From positions 51,161-115,160 of the forward strand of contig JAIOYK010000007.1 of NCBI GenBank assembly GCA_021741145.1: a stretch of 64,000 nt of DNA, in the 5' to 3' direction. Of this stretch, positions 11,901-19,436 are shown piece after piece. The stretch's first letter is position 1, and each line of letters begins with the position of its first letter. Below the pieces are notes generated by a model. The model was not told the origin of the DNA, made no database searches, and saw only the letters and a program-made list of their open reading frames with translations. The position numbers and the translations under genes are program-made. The stretch comes from Rhodospirillum sp. (lineage in GTDB: Bacteria > Pseudomonadota > Alphaproteobacteria > Rhodospirillales > Rhodospirillaceae).

Positions 11901-13413
11901 CGAGCTTCTCCGATTCACCCGTATCGATACTGAAAGCCGCGGCCGCGCCGGAGGCGTCGATGGCACGCTCGGCCGCGACCTCCGCATCCTGCGGATAGAC
12001 GTTGCGACCCCGGATGATAATGAGGTCCGATTTCCGACCGCATACGAACAGTTCGCCCCGTTCATCGATAAAACCGAGATCACCCGTGGCGAGAAAGGGC
12101 TCTTGATCCCCGTCGACGGACGCCATGAAGCAGGCGTTGTGACCGTTCGCATAGCCCTTCGAAACGCTTGGTCCGCGAATACGAATTTCCCCGACTTGCA
12201 GCGGAGGAAGGCCGCGGCTGTCCTTTGGGGCGACGATTTTCACATCCAGCCCATTCGCGGGCCATCCGCAACCGATCAGCGTTCGACCGTCCCGATCGTC
12301 GGATGGGGGAAGGACGGTGCCGTTATGAAGGCCTTCGATGGAGACCTCTCGTCCAGTCGGCCCTTCATCGCGGGATGCACCGCTGACGATCAGGGTCGCC
12401 TCGGCCAGTCCGTAGCAGGGCAGGAAGGCCTTCTCCGAAAAGCCGAACCGATCGAATGCCCGGGAAAACGCCTTCAACGTCGATGAGCGGATCGGTTCGG
12501 CACCGGTGAAGGCAACCTTCCAGCTGGACAGGTCAAGGGATATATCCGGCTGCCTCTCGAGTTGGTTCACGCACCGGACAAACCCGAAATCCGGACCGCC
12601 CGCGACGGTCGCCTTTTTCTCCGAAATAAAATGCAACCACTTCAACGGGTTCCTGACAAAGGACGACGGTGTCATCAGCAGGGCGGGGAAGCCGACATGC
12701 AGCGGCGCGAGAACCCCGCCGATGAGACCCATATCGTGATACGGAGGCAGCCAAAGCGCGCCGTGGTCCGCCTTCGTCAGGGAGAACCGCTCGCGGATCA
12801 TTTCCAGATTCGCCGTAATCTGGGCGCGGGTCAAAAGGACCCCCTTGGGAATCCCCGTCGAACCGGAGGTGTACTGAATAAGCGCGATATCCGCATCCGA
12901 AACCGCGCTCGCATCAGGATCACAAGTCTTCTCGACACCGCCGCCGCGCGACGCATCCTGGATGCTGACAATTTCGATCCCGGACACTCCGGCCGGGAGA
13001 GAGGACGCGTAATCCAACCAGTTTTGATAGGCGTTCGGACCGTCCACGATGACGAGCCCGGCACGGGAGTCATTAATGATCGCTGCGAGCCTCGGGATGT
13101 GTGTCCTGGATGCGGGCGGATAGGCTGGGATGGCCGCTATTCCCCCGCGAAAACACGCGAGCAGGGCGACGATGTAGTCGAAGCCCGGCGGGCAGACGAT
13201 CAAGGCTCGCGTATCGCGGCGGGGTGTCGCCAGGAGCTTTGCGGCCAGAGAGGATACCCGGAGATCCAGTTCGCCATAAGATATTCGGTGAAGCTCATCG
13301 CCCGCGGCCGCGAATTCAAACGCGGTGTCGGTCGGACGGTTCGCGGCAAGATGCAATAGTTTGTCGGAAATACTTAACCGAGGAAGGGAATCGTCTTTCG
13401 AATGATGCGTCAT
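5971..13413 (-). CDS. FAAL-ACP-C-A(Gly)-PCP-C-Fe/2OG dioxygenase hybrid synthetase
   Basis: The 2480-residue protein contains, in order: a fatty-acyl-AMP ligase (about 1-570; TSGSTG at 182-187, TGDLGF near 443); an ACP (Ser622 in GLDSLGA); a condensation domain with HHIISDA at 806-812; an A domain (about 1120-1610) with TSGSTG near 1274, YGPTETT and FRTGDLV; a PCP (Ser1659 in LGGHSLL); a second condensation domain with intact HHIACDG at 1844-1850; and a TauD/TfdA-type dioxygenase (about 2165-2480) with His2251-x-Glu, a distal His near 2443 and a downstream Arg. The A-domain pocket reads D-I-L-Q-L-G-V-I-W-K, the glycine type with one change. The inferred role is to load a fatty acid, couple it to Gly, pass acyl-Gly to the Asn module through the last C domain, and hydroxylate that residue. 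There is no thioesterase. It is probably the first gene of its operon. Confidence 0.93.
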   Translation of the reverse strand: MTHHSKDDSLPRLSISDKLLHLAANRPTDTAFEFAAAGDELHRISYGELDLRVSSLAAKLLATPRRDTRALIVCPPGFDYIVALLACFRGGIAAIPAYPPASRTHIPRLAAIINDSRAGLVIVDGPNAYQNWLDYASSLPAGVSGIEIVSIQDASRGGGVEKTCDPDASAVSDADIALIQYTSGSTGIPKGVLLTRAQITANLEMIRERFSLTKADHGALWLPPYHDMGLIGGVLAPLHVGFPALLMTPSSFVRNPLKWLHFISEKKATVAGGPDFGFVRCVNQLERQPDISLDLSSWKVAFTGAEPIRSSTLKAFSRAFDRFGFSEKAFLPCYGLAEATLIVSGASRDEGPTGREVSIEGLHNGTVLPPSDDRDGRTLIGCGWPANGLDVKIVAPKDSRGLPPLQVGEIRIRGPSVSKGYANGHNACFMASVDGDQEPFLATGDLGFIDERGELFVCGRKSDLIIIRGRNVYPQDAEVAAERAIDASGAAAAFSIDTGESEKLVVLREIPRRLDMAPERVLAALRAAIFEAVGVQADEIALIKPNALPRTTSGKIRRRECGRLYQSGGFSPIRTSRSGGGDIEIDGTEAIEILKAVIADVLGIPVESVNAEEPATYAGLDSLGAILVCEKLSSAFGINLAPDRLIGDEPLSALPMEARPEDALGPAHPAEEPTRPFDLSVGQKAIWHQHCLGAGTAFNLPLALTLTDDLNIAALRKAIDTLISRHPSLRTSFGLVTGEPRQRVLSPEEIPTGLEVIATEGMDDPMLLKRLYDEANKPLDLARGQVFRCCLLAPENRAATLLLVAHHIISDAWSLNLLAREVVEDYASLASGAGGPIRSADGGMAFVVAAEKAFVSSEDGTAMLEAWAEHLSDAPPDTAIPMDFPREQHQTFAAASIRVHLSDHESAALRDIARRERTTLFVVIAAAISSALSRLSGSAEVVLGASLACRGKSQLRDIVGLVMNPVALRIPTGVNLTFTDIIRAAHAALARARARAEVPFASVVKRIGLSGSASGPPLFQTLVTLHQVDRLERELGRSRWAMGDIPQSGAQVDLMFDIYDRGDSIGWTMRYLPRLFTGTTANRISETVGLVLNALLKDRETEHAAVDIVGAADMALLHAKSTAVTMGSIGLVDAISRHAARDGERIAVSSATEGVTYQRLLRKAEAWRTCLQRHTDARSARPVGLLLEKSADYVAAFLGGLMAGAPVVPIARDLPPDHIKSILEQSGADCVITRPETLGLIPETCQALTEPDDGPTCATPPPLPPKRLAYVMFTSGSTGKPKGIGVEIASLEATVVAFAHLLGMTAEDVLVSTSSLSFDISILEIFLPLYAGGHLVLGRDGIMAEPESVTDILSRTGATYLQATPSTLSGLADSATSHPNLTILCGGEPATPGLFARLAKICGRVLNVYGPTETTIWSSFADATHDPDPPLGRPLPGERLHVLNEHLIPVPVGAEGELYIAGTGVARGYIRDPMRTAEKFMPDPFSAEPGQRMFRTGDLVRIRADGSIEFRGRLDRQLKIRGFRIEPEGIDAVLARHAALARSVTTATGDGVNRMLVSILEVREGHALDHDELRSYLARRMPAHAVPSTFRIVDKIPLSSRGKIDVKAALAQPGRTLSSARGIEPVTRTEIELAAIWREALGGDDIRAEDNFFSLGGHSLLAHRVVLQIRSRLRRDVTVAELFAHPRLRDLAARVDAYHPSITGDSQPSGNADGLTDAQRRIWITEQLRPGATPNVSLSLRVRGPLDEKALRDALGDLVHRHEELRTLFVSDNGLPRKRTASDADLDLEIADHPPALEEDRELIAVDLAARAARAPLDLASGPLMQVRLWRFDEHDGVLTLAMHHIACDGEGAKILLSDLSDLYEARLSGRRAPAATKKVVPLDDDDSRRKGSLDWWIQRLSKSPRRIFPSAKAVPPTGDANTIINRATSDFRARVNAFAQRRGVTPFTVYCAAFLQTLKGLSGEDKLVIGTDFAGRDSGAAAMSVSPVVNQVAILADLSRAETFADAVGAVKTAISETLPHVAVSYDKVARALNTARPETPDLFDVKIVHQQAAASQLRLGAANLTRLPRVISRTREALILVIFEDPDGISFELHHRTDLLTRDRAERILRTLREKLEAGMHAPDNETPVDTPKAGFTRRRAGRRHVASPARQATEAAPAKGVRTITPDAIGQDLPGWIERNRDQLATDLAREMALLFRGFDCTTPRSMERIAAAAGARVYQTTEHPRTPLSRSVFHPVPYSHRQRLLWHNEDSFKKSWPSHIWFACAEPAATGGETVVASSTDILDAVRRIAPRLANEGLTYVRRYGTGPGLDWRTVFGTDDIDMVEDRAKSEGMICQWDGDALTTYASRPGVLGHPLTGQECWVGQILHFHPAALPPEARASMEAVFGGTRLPRDCRYADGGRIPDDIVSAISEAYAGLETPVRWRRGDLLAVDNVRAAHGRMKYEGKRGLLVMPTGLVEFSDDESLGSPTQHFEPE

Positions 13414-13784
13414 GAGCCGCCAATCACTTCACTGAAAGATGACCTTCGAACGGATCATCGAGTTTGAAACGATTCCTCGCATGGACCTTCATCAAACATC
13501 TCTCACACCCGATACATACATTGGATGCAATTGTTGAAAAAAACAAGTGTAAACTGTGGTAAAGTATTTTTTGTTGAGCACTGATATGATATACAAACAC
13601 AAGGTGTTGTCCGAGCGGACCGTCGGGTGCGGGGGCTTCCGCTCTCAGGAGGGGGATGCCGGTTCCAGGCCATGGCTGTCCTTGCAATGCTCTCAGGCGA
13701 CGGTCAGCAGACGTGTCGACACCGCATCAATTCCTTGCGACCACATGCGCGGCGACGAGACTTCATTCGGACGAGGGGGCGACC
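13414..13784. other. Divergent intergenic region, synthetase / M28 peptidase
   Basis: These 371 bases separate two divergent genes and must hold the start signals of both. A clearly AT-richer core lies at about 13520-13605. I found no pair of -35/-10 boxes with correct spacing that I would defend on either strand, no clean palindrome and no convincing small gene. An in-frame extension of the peptidase back to 13656 is possible but has no ribosome binding site. Confidence 0.5.
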
Positions 13785-14822
13785 ATGGCGCCATGGAAAG
13801 CCGGGCATTCGGTGACACGGGAACGCATCGATGATCTTATCGGCGACATCCGGCCAGACAAACTCAGGGCCGAAGTGGAGGCATTGCTCGGTCCCCGAAG
13901 CAGGATCCACGCACCTGATCGGTTGGCGGAGGTGGAGCGGCATCTTTCGGAAAATCTCCGGAGCCTCGGTCTGGACGTGCGCCAGATCCCCTTTTCATTA
14001 AAAGACGTCGAAGGAAACAAGGACCTTGGATCGCCGGAAATGGGCGACTGGAGCAAGGTCGTGTATCAACAGCTTGATGGTCGGAATATCGTTGCCGAGA
14101 AAAAGGGGCGCGGTGGCGGACTAATCGTGGTCGGGGCTCATTTCGATACCACTCAGGAGTCGCCGGGAGCCGACGATAACTCATCCAGTTTGGTGGCTCT
14201 CTTGGAAGTTGCCCGATTGGTGGCGTCCATCGATTTGGAGCCGTCTGTTTTGTTCGTGGCCTTCGATATGGAAGAGATCGGCTTTCACGGCTCCCGTGCT
14301 TTTGTCCGCGAGCAGTTGGAGGGACGCCAGCCCACCGTTTCGATCATATTCGAGAGTCTGGCATACACATCTTCGGAGAAGGGCAGTCAGAAGGTGCCTC
14401 CGGGGTTCGGTCTGTTGTATCCAGGGGAATACAAGAAAATAAAACGCCGGAAGTATATGGGTGACTGGGCGGGCGTTGTTTACAGAGATTCCTCGAAAAA
14501 CATGGCTCTAACTTATGCAAGATTTCTCGATCAGATCAAGGCGGATGAAACGACGGTTTTAATGCGCGATCCAAGTGATTTTCCCGTAATCGGCGGGGCT
14601 CTGCGCTGGCTGGTTCCCTTCGCCCGTGATTTTGGGCGCAGTGACCATGTCGCATTTTGGGAGAGGGATCTGCCGGCCATCATGATTACGGATACCGCGA
14701 ATTTCAGAAATCCGCACTATCACCGGCGGACGGATACGCCGGATACGCTTGATTACAATCATCTGCGAGATGTTATCGCGGCAACGGTTTTGACGATTGA
14801 GGACTTATTCGAGGCTGTGTGA
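13785..14822 (+). CDS. M28-family metallopeptidase-like protein
   Basis: The protein has 345 residues. The zinc-peptidase signature is seen as GAHFDT (His-x-Asp), then GADDNSS, then FDMEEIGFHGS (general base and metal ligand Glu), and a C-terminal HYHRRTDTPDTLD supplying the last His. The family includes aminopeptidases, carboxypeptidases and glutaminyl cyclases, so the substrate cannot be set from these motifs. I start at the ATG at 13785, preceded by GAGGGGG at proper distance; the upstream in-frame stretch looks non-coding. There is no signal peptide, so a cytoplasmic location is likely. It is transcribed away from the FAAL-NRPS gene, inside the biosynthetic locus, so trimming, resistance or precursor processing of the peptide product is possible but only inferred. 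Confidence 0.85.
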   Translation: MAPWKAGHSVTRERIDDLIGDIRPDKLRAEVEALLGPRSRIHAPDRLAEVERHLSENLRSLGLDVRQIPFSLKDVEGNKDLGSPEMGDWSKVVYQQLDGRNIVAEKKGRGGGLIVVGAHFDTTQESPGADDNSSSLVALLEVARLVASIDLEPSVLFVAFDMEEIGFHGSRAFVREQLEGRQPTVSIIFESLAYTSSEKGSQKVPPGFGLLYPGEYKKIKRRKYMGDWAGVVYRDSSKNMALTYARFLDQIKADETTVLMRDPSDFPVIGGALRWLVPFARDFGRSDHVAFWERDLPAIMITDTANFRNPHYHRRTDTPDTLDYNHLRDVIAATVLTIEDLFEAV

Positions 14823-14980
14823 TTGTTTTCTTGATCCGTGTTTGTCGGAATCGAAATGGCAAGGCGTTCGACATTTTATGTCATGGAAAACCAACGTCCC
14901 TGCATGCATTCTATTTAAGTCCAGTCGATAGTCTTTGGATATTGGATGCGCCTTGCCTTTTGGAGGCGAGTTGTGACGTT

Positions 14981-15025
14981 CTAAAATTAAGCTGGCTAAA
15001 ATTAAGCTGGCTAAAATTAAGCTGG
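14981..15025. repeat. Three perfect tandem copies of a 15-bp unit
   Basis: The unit CTAAAATTAAGCTGG occurs three times head to tail without a mismatch (14981-14995, 14996-15010, 15011-15025), in a non-coding stretch between the peptidase and the 55-residue gene. It lies about 90 bases before that gene's start. Each unit contains TTAA. It could be an iterated regulator site or simple slippage. The 292 bases between these genes show nothing else I can name. Confidence 0.9.
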
Positions 15026-15114
15026 GCTTGTTAGAGAATAAAGTGCATAATAGTCACTGTGCAATCAGTAAGGTAATAGCGCCTGACGCTAATCGGCAAC
15101 ATTGGAGATCAGTG

Positions 15115-15282
15115 ATGGATAAAGATGCGATTGCGGCGCTGGGGATGAAGGCGCGAGAAGCCCTAATTTCCGAGCGGAAAGACCTCTACGACGTACTGTC
15201 CAGCAAAGCGGACCGGCTTGCGCGTGTCGAAGCGGATAAGCTGCATGCCCAGCTGATGTCGGCGTTCGAGCAGCAAATGTAA
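15115..15282 (+). CDS. Small hypothetical protein (55 aa)
   Basis: A short frame starts at an ATG with GGAGATCAG about 8 bases upstream, a good ribosome binding site, and ends in a stop at 15280-15282. The product (begins MDKDAIAALG) is charged, has no membrane segment or cysteine, and looks mostly helical. I recognise no family. It lies downstream of a tandem 15-bp repeat and between two plus-strand enzymes of the biosynthetic locus. It is real if the ribosome binding site is meaningful; function unknown. Confidence 0.5.
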   Translation: MDKDAIAALGMKAREALISERKDLYDVLSSKADRLARVEADKLHAQLMSAFEQQM

Positions 15283-15626
15283 TCTCGACACCGACCATGC
15301 CCCGATCAATCTTTCGGGTTCGATGTATCGAACATCGTTGCTTCGGCGGAGAGTCCGTCCGCGAAGGTTTCCACACATTTCCCCGCCTTGCGATTTCGCG
15401 CGGCGGGTGCCGGATCGGGGCTAGGCGCGGGAAGGCTGATCCCTGAAATCTGTCTGGGGAATGGGGGATCCTGTTCGGATCCTCCGGTTCAACTCCCTTG
15501 CGGACGGACTCTTAGGATGGATTGGTGGAGAGCTGTCTGTGCGGCGATGATTTCGCTCCTGTCCCATATGGGGGTGCGAATGAAGGCCCACCCGCGGCTT
15601 CCGCTCAACGGACCGGGGACAGGACC
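15283..15626. other. Intergenic region before the PaaK-like gene
   Basis: No gene, RNA or repeat family is recognised in these 344 bases. The only structure noted is a short inverted repeat, GGATCC at 15466-15471 and again at 15477-15482 around a 5-base loop, without a following T-run. Confidence 0.4.
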
Positions 15627-16934
15627 ATGGGGCTCTCTCTCTCTGGAATGGCGGCGTTTCAGGAGACCTTGATAAAACCCACCCTCGACAATGCGTTAAA
15701 GACGGAATTCTTCCGGGATCATTGGCGAGGCATCGACTGTTCCGCCGAGATTCCGCCTTCGGAATTGCTCTCGAAACTGCCGGTCTGCACAAAGGCGCAG
15801 ATCAAGGGGGCAGGGTGGCGCGCGCGCGTCGCGGACGGGCAGATCGTGCACGAGATGTTTACGAGCGGAACCACCCAGGATGCTTTCGCCTACGCCGTGG
15901 GGGAAAGGGAAAGCGATGCGCTGTCGATTTTTTATCGGTCTTTGTGGGGCGAGGCGCTCAATCGTCCCAAGCGCCGGGTGATTCGGTTCCTTGATCCCGG
16001 GGCTGGCGGCGCCCGCTACGTGCCAACCCCGACGAGGTTTCACAATTTCAGCGTCGGGAAACGCGGCAGCTTCAAACATGTGACCGACGAGGTGCTGCGC
16101 CGCACTTGGCGGGAAGTGGGCGTCGAGGATCAGGTGACGGTTCTGTCCGGGTCGGAACGGGTTCTGCGCGCATTTACCGAAGCGGTTCGGGCAAGGTTTC
16201 CTAACGGTTTCGAGAATCCGCTTCAGTATATTTACTCCTCATCGTCCTTGTTAACCGATGACGCGCGAAGAGACTATGAGGATTTTTGGGGATGCGAGGT
16301 CATAGACCGGTACGGTCTGTCTGAAACGGGCGGGGGCGCGACCCAGGACGCCCGGGGATGGTATTACTTCGACCCGGTTCTGGTGCCCGAGGTGGTGTCG
16401 ACCGGTGACCGGCAACCGGTGAAAGAGGGGCGCGGCATGCTTGTCCTCACGCCCCTTTTTCCGTTTCAGGAAGTGCAGCCCCTCGTAAGGTATTGGACGA
16501 ATGATGTGGTGGAAGTCACGCATAGGCGTTCTTCCCTGCCGGGTCGTCTGGCTGTTCGGCCGCTCGGCAGAGCGTCGGACGGCGTCTACGAACGTGCGTC
16601 GGACACCTGGTTGCTGACGCCCGATATCGTCTTTCGGGTTCTGGAGGACCGCATGGACATTGAACGCGCGCCGCTTTTTGTCGAATGCGCGCAGGTCGTC
16701 GATCATTATCGCGCTGGCTTGCCCCTGCGCAAGCTGATCGTGAGCCACGGGTCCGGCGGTACGTCGATCACCCTCCGTGTCGCGGTCAAGGCCGGTCCCG
16801 ACGCGCGGGACTCCGTACTTGGCGGTATTCGTCGGGGAATCCTACAACACGCGCCGGATCTTCGGCTCGCCTGCGAGAAGGGCACCTGTCGATTCGCCGT
16901 CGTGCATTCGGACGAGCCCGAAGCGGAATGCTAA
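15627..16934 (+). CDS. PaaK-like adenylate-forming enzyme
   Basis: The 435-residue protein belongs to the phenylacetate-CoA ligase / coenzyme F390 synthetase branch of the adenylate-forming superfamily. It shows the P-loop EMFTSGTTQD near residue 80, the acyl-adenylate motif DRYGLSETGG near 235, and YWTNDVVEV where the TGD loop is expected. These enzymes activate a carboxylic acid as its adenylate, then transfer it to CoA or another acceptor. The carboxylate substrate cannot be read. I start at the ATG at 15627, after a GGGGACAGG stretch; the longer frame back to 15522 has no ribosome binding site. It is a lone plus-strand gene facing the acetamidase gene. Supplying an unusual acyl or aryl starter, or a tailoring ligation, is possible. 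Confidence 0.8.
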   Translation: MGLSLSGMAAFQETLIKPTLDNALKTEFFRDHWRGIDCSAEIPPSELLSKLPVCTKAQIKGAGWRARVADGQIVHEMFTSGTTQDAFAYAVGERESDALSIFYRSLWGEALNRPKRRVIRFLDPGAGGARYVPTPTRFHNFSVGKRGSFKHVTDEVLRRTWREVGVEDQVTVLSGSERVLRAFTEAVRARFPNGFENPLQYIYSSSSLLTDDARRDYEDFWGCEVIDRYGLSETGGGATQDARGWYYFDPVLVPEVVSTGDRQPVKEGRGMLVLTPLFPFQEVQPLVRYWTNDVVEVTHRRSSLPGRLAVRPLGRASDGVYERASDTWLLTPDIVFRVLEDRMDIERAPLFVECAQVVDHYRAGLPLRKLIVSHGSGGTSITLRVAVKAGPDARDSVLGGIRRGILQHAPDLRLACEKGTCRFAVVHSDEPEAEC

Positions 16935-16943
16935 TACCAAGGG

Positions 16944-16963
16944 GCATGGGTTGAAACCCATGC
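16944..16963 (+). terminator. Hairpin after the PaaK-like gene
   Basis: GCATGGGT and ACCCATGC form a perfect 8-bp stem around TGAA, 10 bases after the stop codon. No T-run follows, so it is a weak candidate. A second hairpin, GCGCC/GGCGC at 17038-17051, is followed on the minus strand by TTAAAG and may end the opposing acetamidase operon. Confidence 0.4.
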
Positions 16964-17122
16964 ACTTCGAGTCGCGGCGCCGCGCCGCCCCAAACGCCCA
17001 TCACCTCTCTGATGCGCCAAGGTCGAATGGGCTTTAAGCGCCATACGGCGCGGCGGGTCATGCGGTGAGTCACGCTCATCGTAGGCTGTTATCAGGCGAG
17101 GACGCGCCTGCCAGGGTAACCG

Positions 17123-18070
17123 TCAGGACGTCCGGTCCGTGCGACGTTTACGGCGGGACTGGAGGAAGCCCGTTTTCTCGAGCCGGCAGGAGACGGAAAA
17201 CATCGGGTTGGTCGCGTTCGCGATGTCATAGTGGGCGCTTTGTGAAAGCAGGATGGATGCCGCCTCAAGGGGCATGCCAAACTCGTCGGCCAGCCAGCGG
17301 ACCATTTCGGACGTCGCGTGCTGCATCGCCTTTTCAAGCGGTCTGGCGTTGCCGAGCGCCCATAGGCAGGATTCATCTTCCCCTCTGGGCCAAATCACCG
17401 TGCCGGCTTTCACCAGATCGATGGTGATCTCGACGTCCATGGAAATCTCGATTCCGGCACCGTTGATTTCCCCGGCCCCCTGAGCCGCATGGCCGTCGCC
17501 GAGGGACAGCAGCGCTCCGGGTTCGAACACTGGCAGGGACACACGCGTCCCTTCGCGGATGCCGGGGTAGTCCATATTGCCGCCATGGCGTCCCGATGTT
17601 CCGCTCCAGATCCTCTGGCGTCGCTCCGGCGCGACGCCAAGGCATCCAAGCATCGGACGGAGGGGAATCTCCAAGCCCGTGACCCCTTTGATCCCATCCG
17701 CGGGAGCAGGGCGGGCGTGTCCGTTCGCCCTGTCCACGATCCATTTCACGGAGGTGCGTTTTGGCAGCAAGGCGGCCATATCCGGTTCGAGCAGGTGGGG
17801 CACGATTGGGGAGTCGCTGTAGCCATAGGGTCGATTGGGCGTCAGGCCGTCAATGGTGACGATCAAGGCGTCGCCCGGTTCGGCGCCGTCGATGTAAAAC
17901 GGACCTGTCAGGGGATTGTCGCAGGTGGTCAGCCGCCTGCCGTCCGAGGCGTATCCAGACGAGTCAACGCAACTGGTGATCAGTGTGTCTTTCGGCGACA
18001 AAGTGAAAACCGGCTCGTGGCCGCCGAAGGAGTCTTGATAGTGTTCCGTGCTGAATTCTCGTCGTGCCAC
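17123..18070 (-). CDS. Acetamidase/formamidase-family amidohydrolase
   Basis: The 315-residue protein matches the FmdA/AmdA family along its length: YIDGAEPGDAL near 55, GRHGGNMD near 165 and SLGDGHAAQGAGE near 190, the most characteristic family motif. Members hydrolyse short amides such as formamide or acetamide to the acid and ammonia, usually in the cytoplasm; no signal peptide is seen. It is the last gene of the right-hand minus-strand operon, about 100 bases after the cupin-domain gene. Location suggests action on an amide in the peptide product or a precursor, but a nitrogen-scavenging role is equally possible. The last ~15 residues are very basic. Confidence 0.87.
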   Translation of the reverse strand: MARREFSTEHYQDSFGGHEPVFTLSPKDTLITSCVDSSGYASDGRRLTTCDNPLTGPFYIDGAEPGDALIVTIDGLTPNRPYGYSDSPIVPHLLEPDMAALLPKRTSVKWIVDRANGHARPAPADGIKGVTGLEIPLRPMLGCLGVAPERRQRIWSGTSGRHGGNMDYPGIREGTRVSLPVFEPGALLSLGDGHAAQGAGEINGAGIEISMDVEITIDLVKAGTVIWPRGEDESCLWALGNARPLEKAMQHATSEMVRWLADEFGMPLEAASILLSQSAHYDIANATNPMFSVSCRLEKTGFLQSRRKRRTDRTS

Positions 18071-18173
18071 CGTGTATCGTCTTTCGTGGTAAGGGTTTTA
18101 CGTTTGCCCTGCTCTTGACGAGGGCTACGATCGGATTGCCCCGTTCCCCTGTTTGGATATCGGGAAACCACGG

Positions 18174-19379
18174 TCAACGCTTGTGAAGGTAACCGCTTGA
18201 GATCAGCATGCCGATCAATTCGATTACCTCTTCCCGGGTCGCGTCGGTGGAGCTGTCGACGATTTCGGAGTATTGGACCTGAACGCCTTTGGAGAGGGTC
18301 TCGATGAGCGGCTCGGCCCAAAGGGGGGCGGAAAATTCGCGGCCGCCGCCGCGCAGACGGATCCGGTCCCGCTCTACGGTTGTTTCCAGCATCAGCGGGC
18401 TGATGCGAAGGTTCTGATCGGCGGCCATGTTGAAATATTGGCGGCCGACACCGTCCGGAAGGCTGGCATAGGTCTGGATCCGCGACATCGCCCGATGGTC
18501 GTTCAGGAAATTTCGCACCGGCTGATCGGCCAACATGGCCATGAGCGACGATATCAGCGCGTCGTTGTAGGCTTCCAGGTCTTCCTCGGAGGTCAACCGG
18601 GGGATATCCCGGCGGAACAAGCCTTCCGCCTCGCACGCCTTCTTGAGCCACTCCAGGTAGTCGAGCCCGGTAACCGGGGCGGCACCGAGCGCCAAGTGCA
18701 CGGACGGTGCATCGGTCGAGGTGACGATATGCCACCAGCCGCGCGGCACGTATACCATGTCCCCTTTTTTTACGATGCCTTCCCAGACAAGCGCCCCGGG
18801 TTCGCCGCTGTCGGGAATTGAGGTGTCGCCACGATTCATGGGAGCGTCCTGGCTGGGTTCGTAAATGCTCCAATGTTTTTCACCTTCCACCTGCAGTGCA
18901 TAGACGTCCCGGGAATCCCAATGGACCGAAAAGCCCGGCTGTTGGCCAAATGAAGAAAAGAGTACGGTGGTCGCCTGCGTCGTGGACAACTGAGCGCCGA
19001 CGGCTTCGGTAATGGTCGCCACCGACGAATCTACCTCGTTTACGGAATCGATTACCAACGTGGCACCGTTTCGAAGATGTTCGTAAAGTGCGACGACATC
19101 AATTCTGGATATGTCCTCGCCACGAACATTCCGCACGGCATGCGTGAAAAGAAGCTCTTCCGCGGTAGAGCCAACTCTATTGAGATGTACGCGTATTCCA
19201 TCATGACGGGTGTTATTCAGTATCTGGTTGAGAGAGGTCCAGTTGAAGATGCCCTCGAATTTTTCCTCTGGACCGGGAATGAAAAGAGGCTTCTTGAAAA
19301 GGTAGTCATTAAAAAATGACTCTAAATCGACTGGCGCGAGAATACGCGCTAAACCGTTCCGCGGATCTGATTCAGGCAT
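18174..19379 (-). CDS. Cupin-4 / JmjC-type Fe(II)/2OG oxygenase
   Basis: The protein has 401 residues. The N-terminal half carries the cupin-4/JmjC core: VHWDSRDVYALQVEG gives the His-x-Asp iron ligands (about 154-156) and VPRGWWHIV gives the distal His. The flanking FFNDYLFKKPLFI start and the helical C-terminal half, ending in a winged-helix-like segment, resemble the ribosomal-oxygenase (RoxA/YcfD) branch, which hydroxylates protein side chains. Relatives also occur as tailoring hydroxylases in peptide clusters. Lying between an NRPS C-domain gene and an amidase in the same operon, it is best read as a tailoring hydroxylase, making it the third Fe/2OG oxygenase of the locus. The target residue is unknown. 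Confidence 0.85.
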   Translation of the reverse strand: MPESDPRNGLARILAPVDLESFFNDYLFKKPLFIPGPEEKFEGIFNWTSLNQILNNTRHDGIRVHLNRVGSTAEELLFTHAVRNVRGEDISRIDVVALYEHLRNGATLVIDSVNEVDSSVATITEAVGAQLSTTQATTVLFSSFGQQPGFSVHWDSRDVYALQVEGEKHWSIYEPSQDAPMNRGDTSIPDSGEPGALVWEGIVKKGDMVYVPRGWWHIVTSTDAPSVHLALGAAPVTGLDYLEWLKKACEAEGLFRRDIPRLTSEEDLEAYNDALISSLMAMLADQPVRNFLNDHRAMSRIQTYASLPDGVGRQYFNMAADQNLRISPLMLETTVERDRIRLRGGGREFSAPLWAEPLIETLSKGVQVQYSEIVDSSTDATREEVIELIGMLISSGYLHKR

Positions 19380-19436
19380 GCCCTTCCCTCCAAAAGCTTT
19401 TCCGTGAGTCCGTGGCTTTCGTCAGATGCTTGGAGC

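Noticed and set aside
15460..15500. Sequence resembling a tRNA T-arm (GGTTCAACTCC)
   Set aside because: No cloverleaf, anticodon arm or acceptor stem could be built around it.
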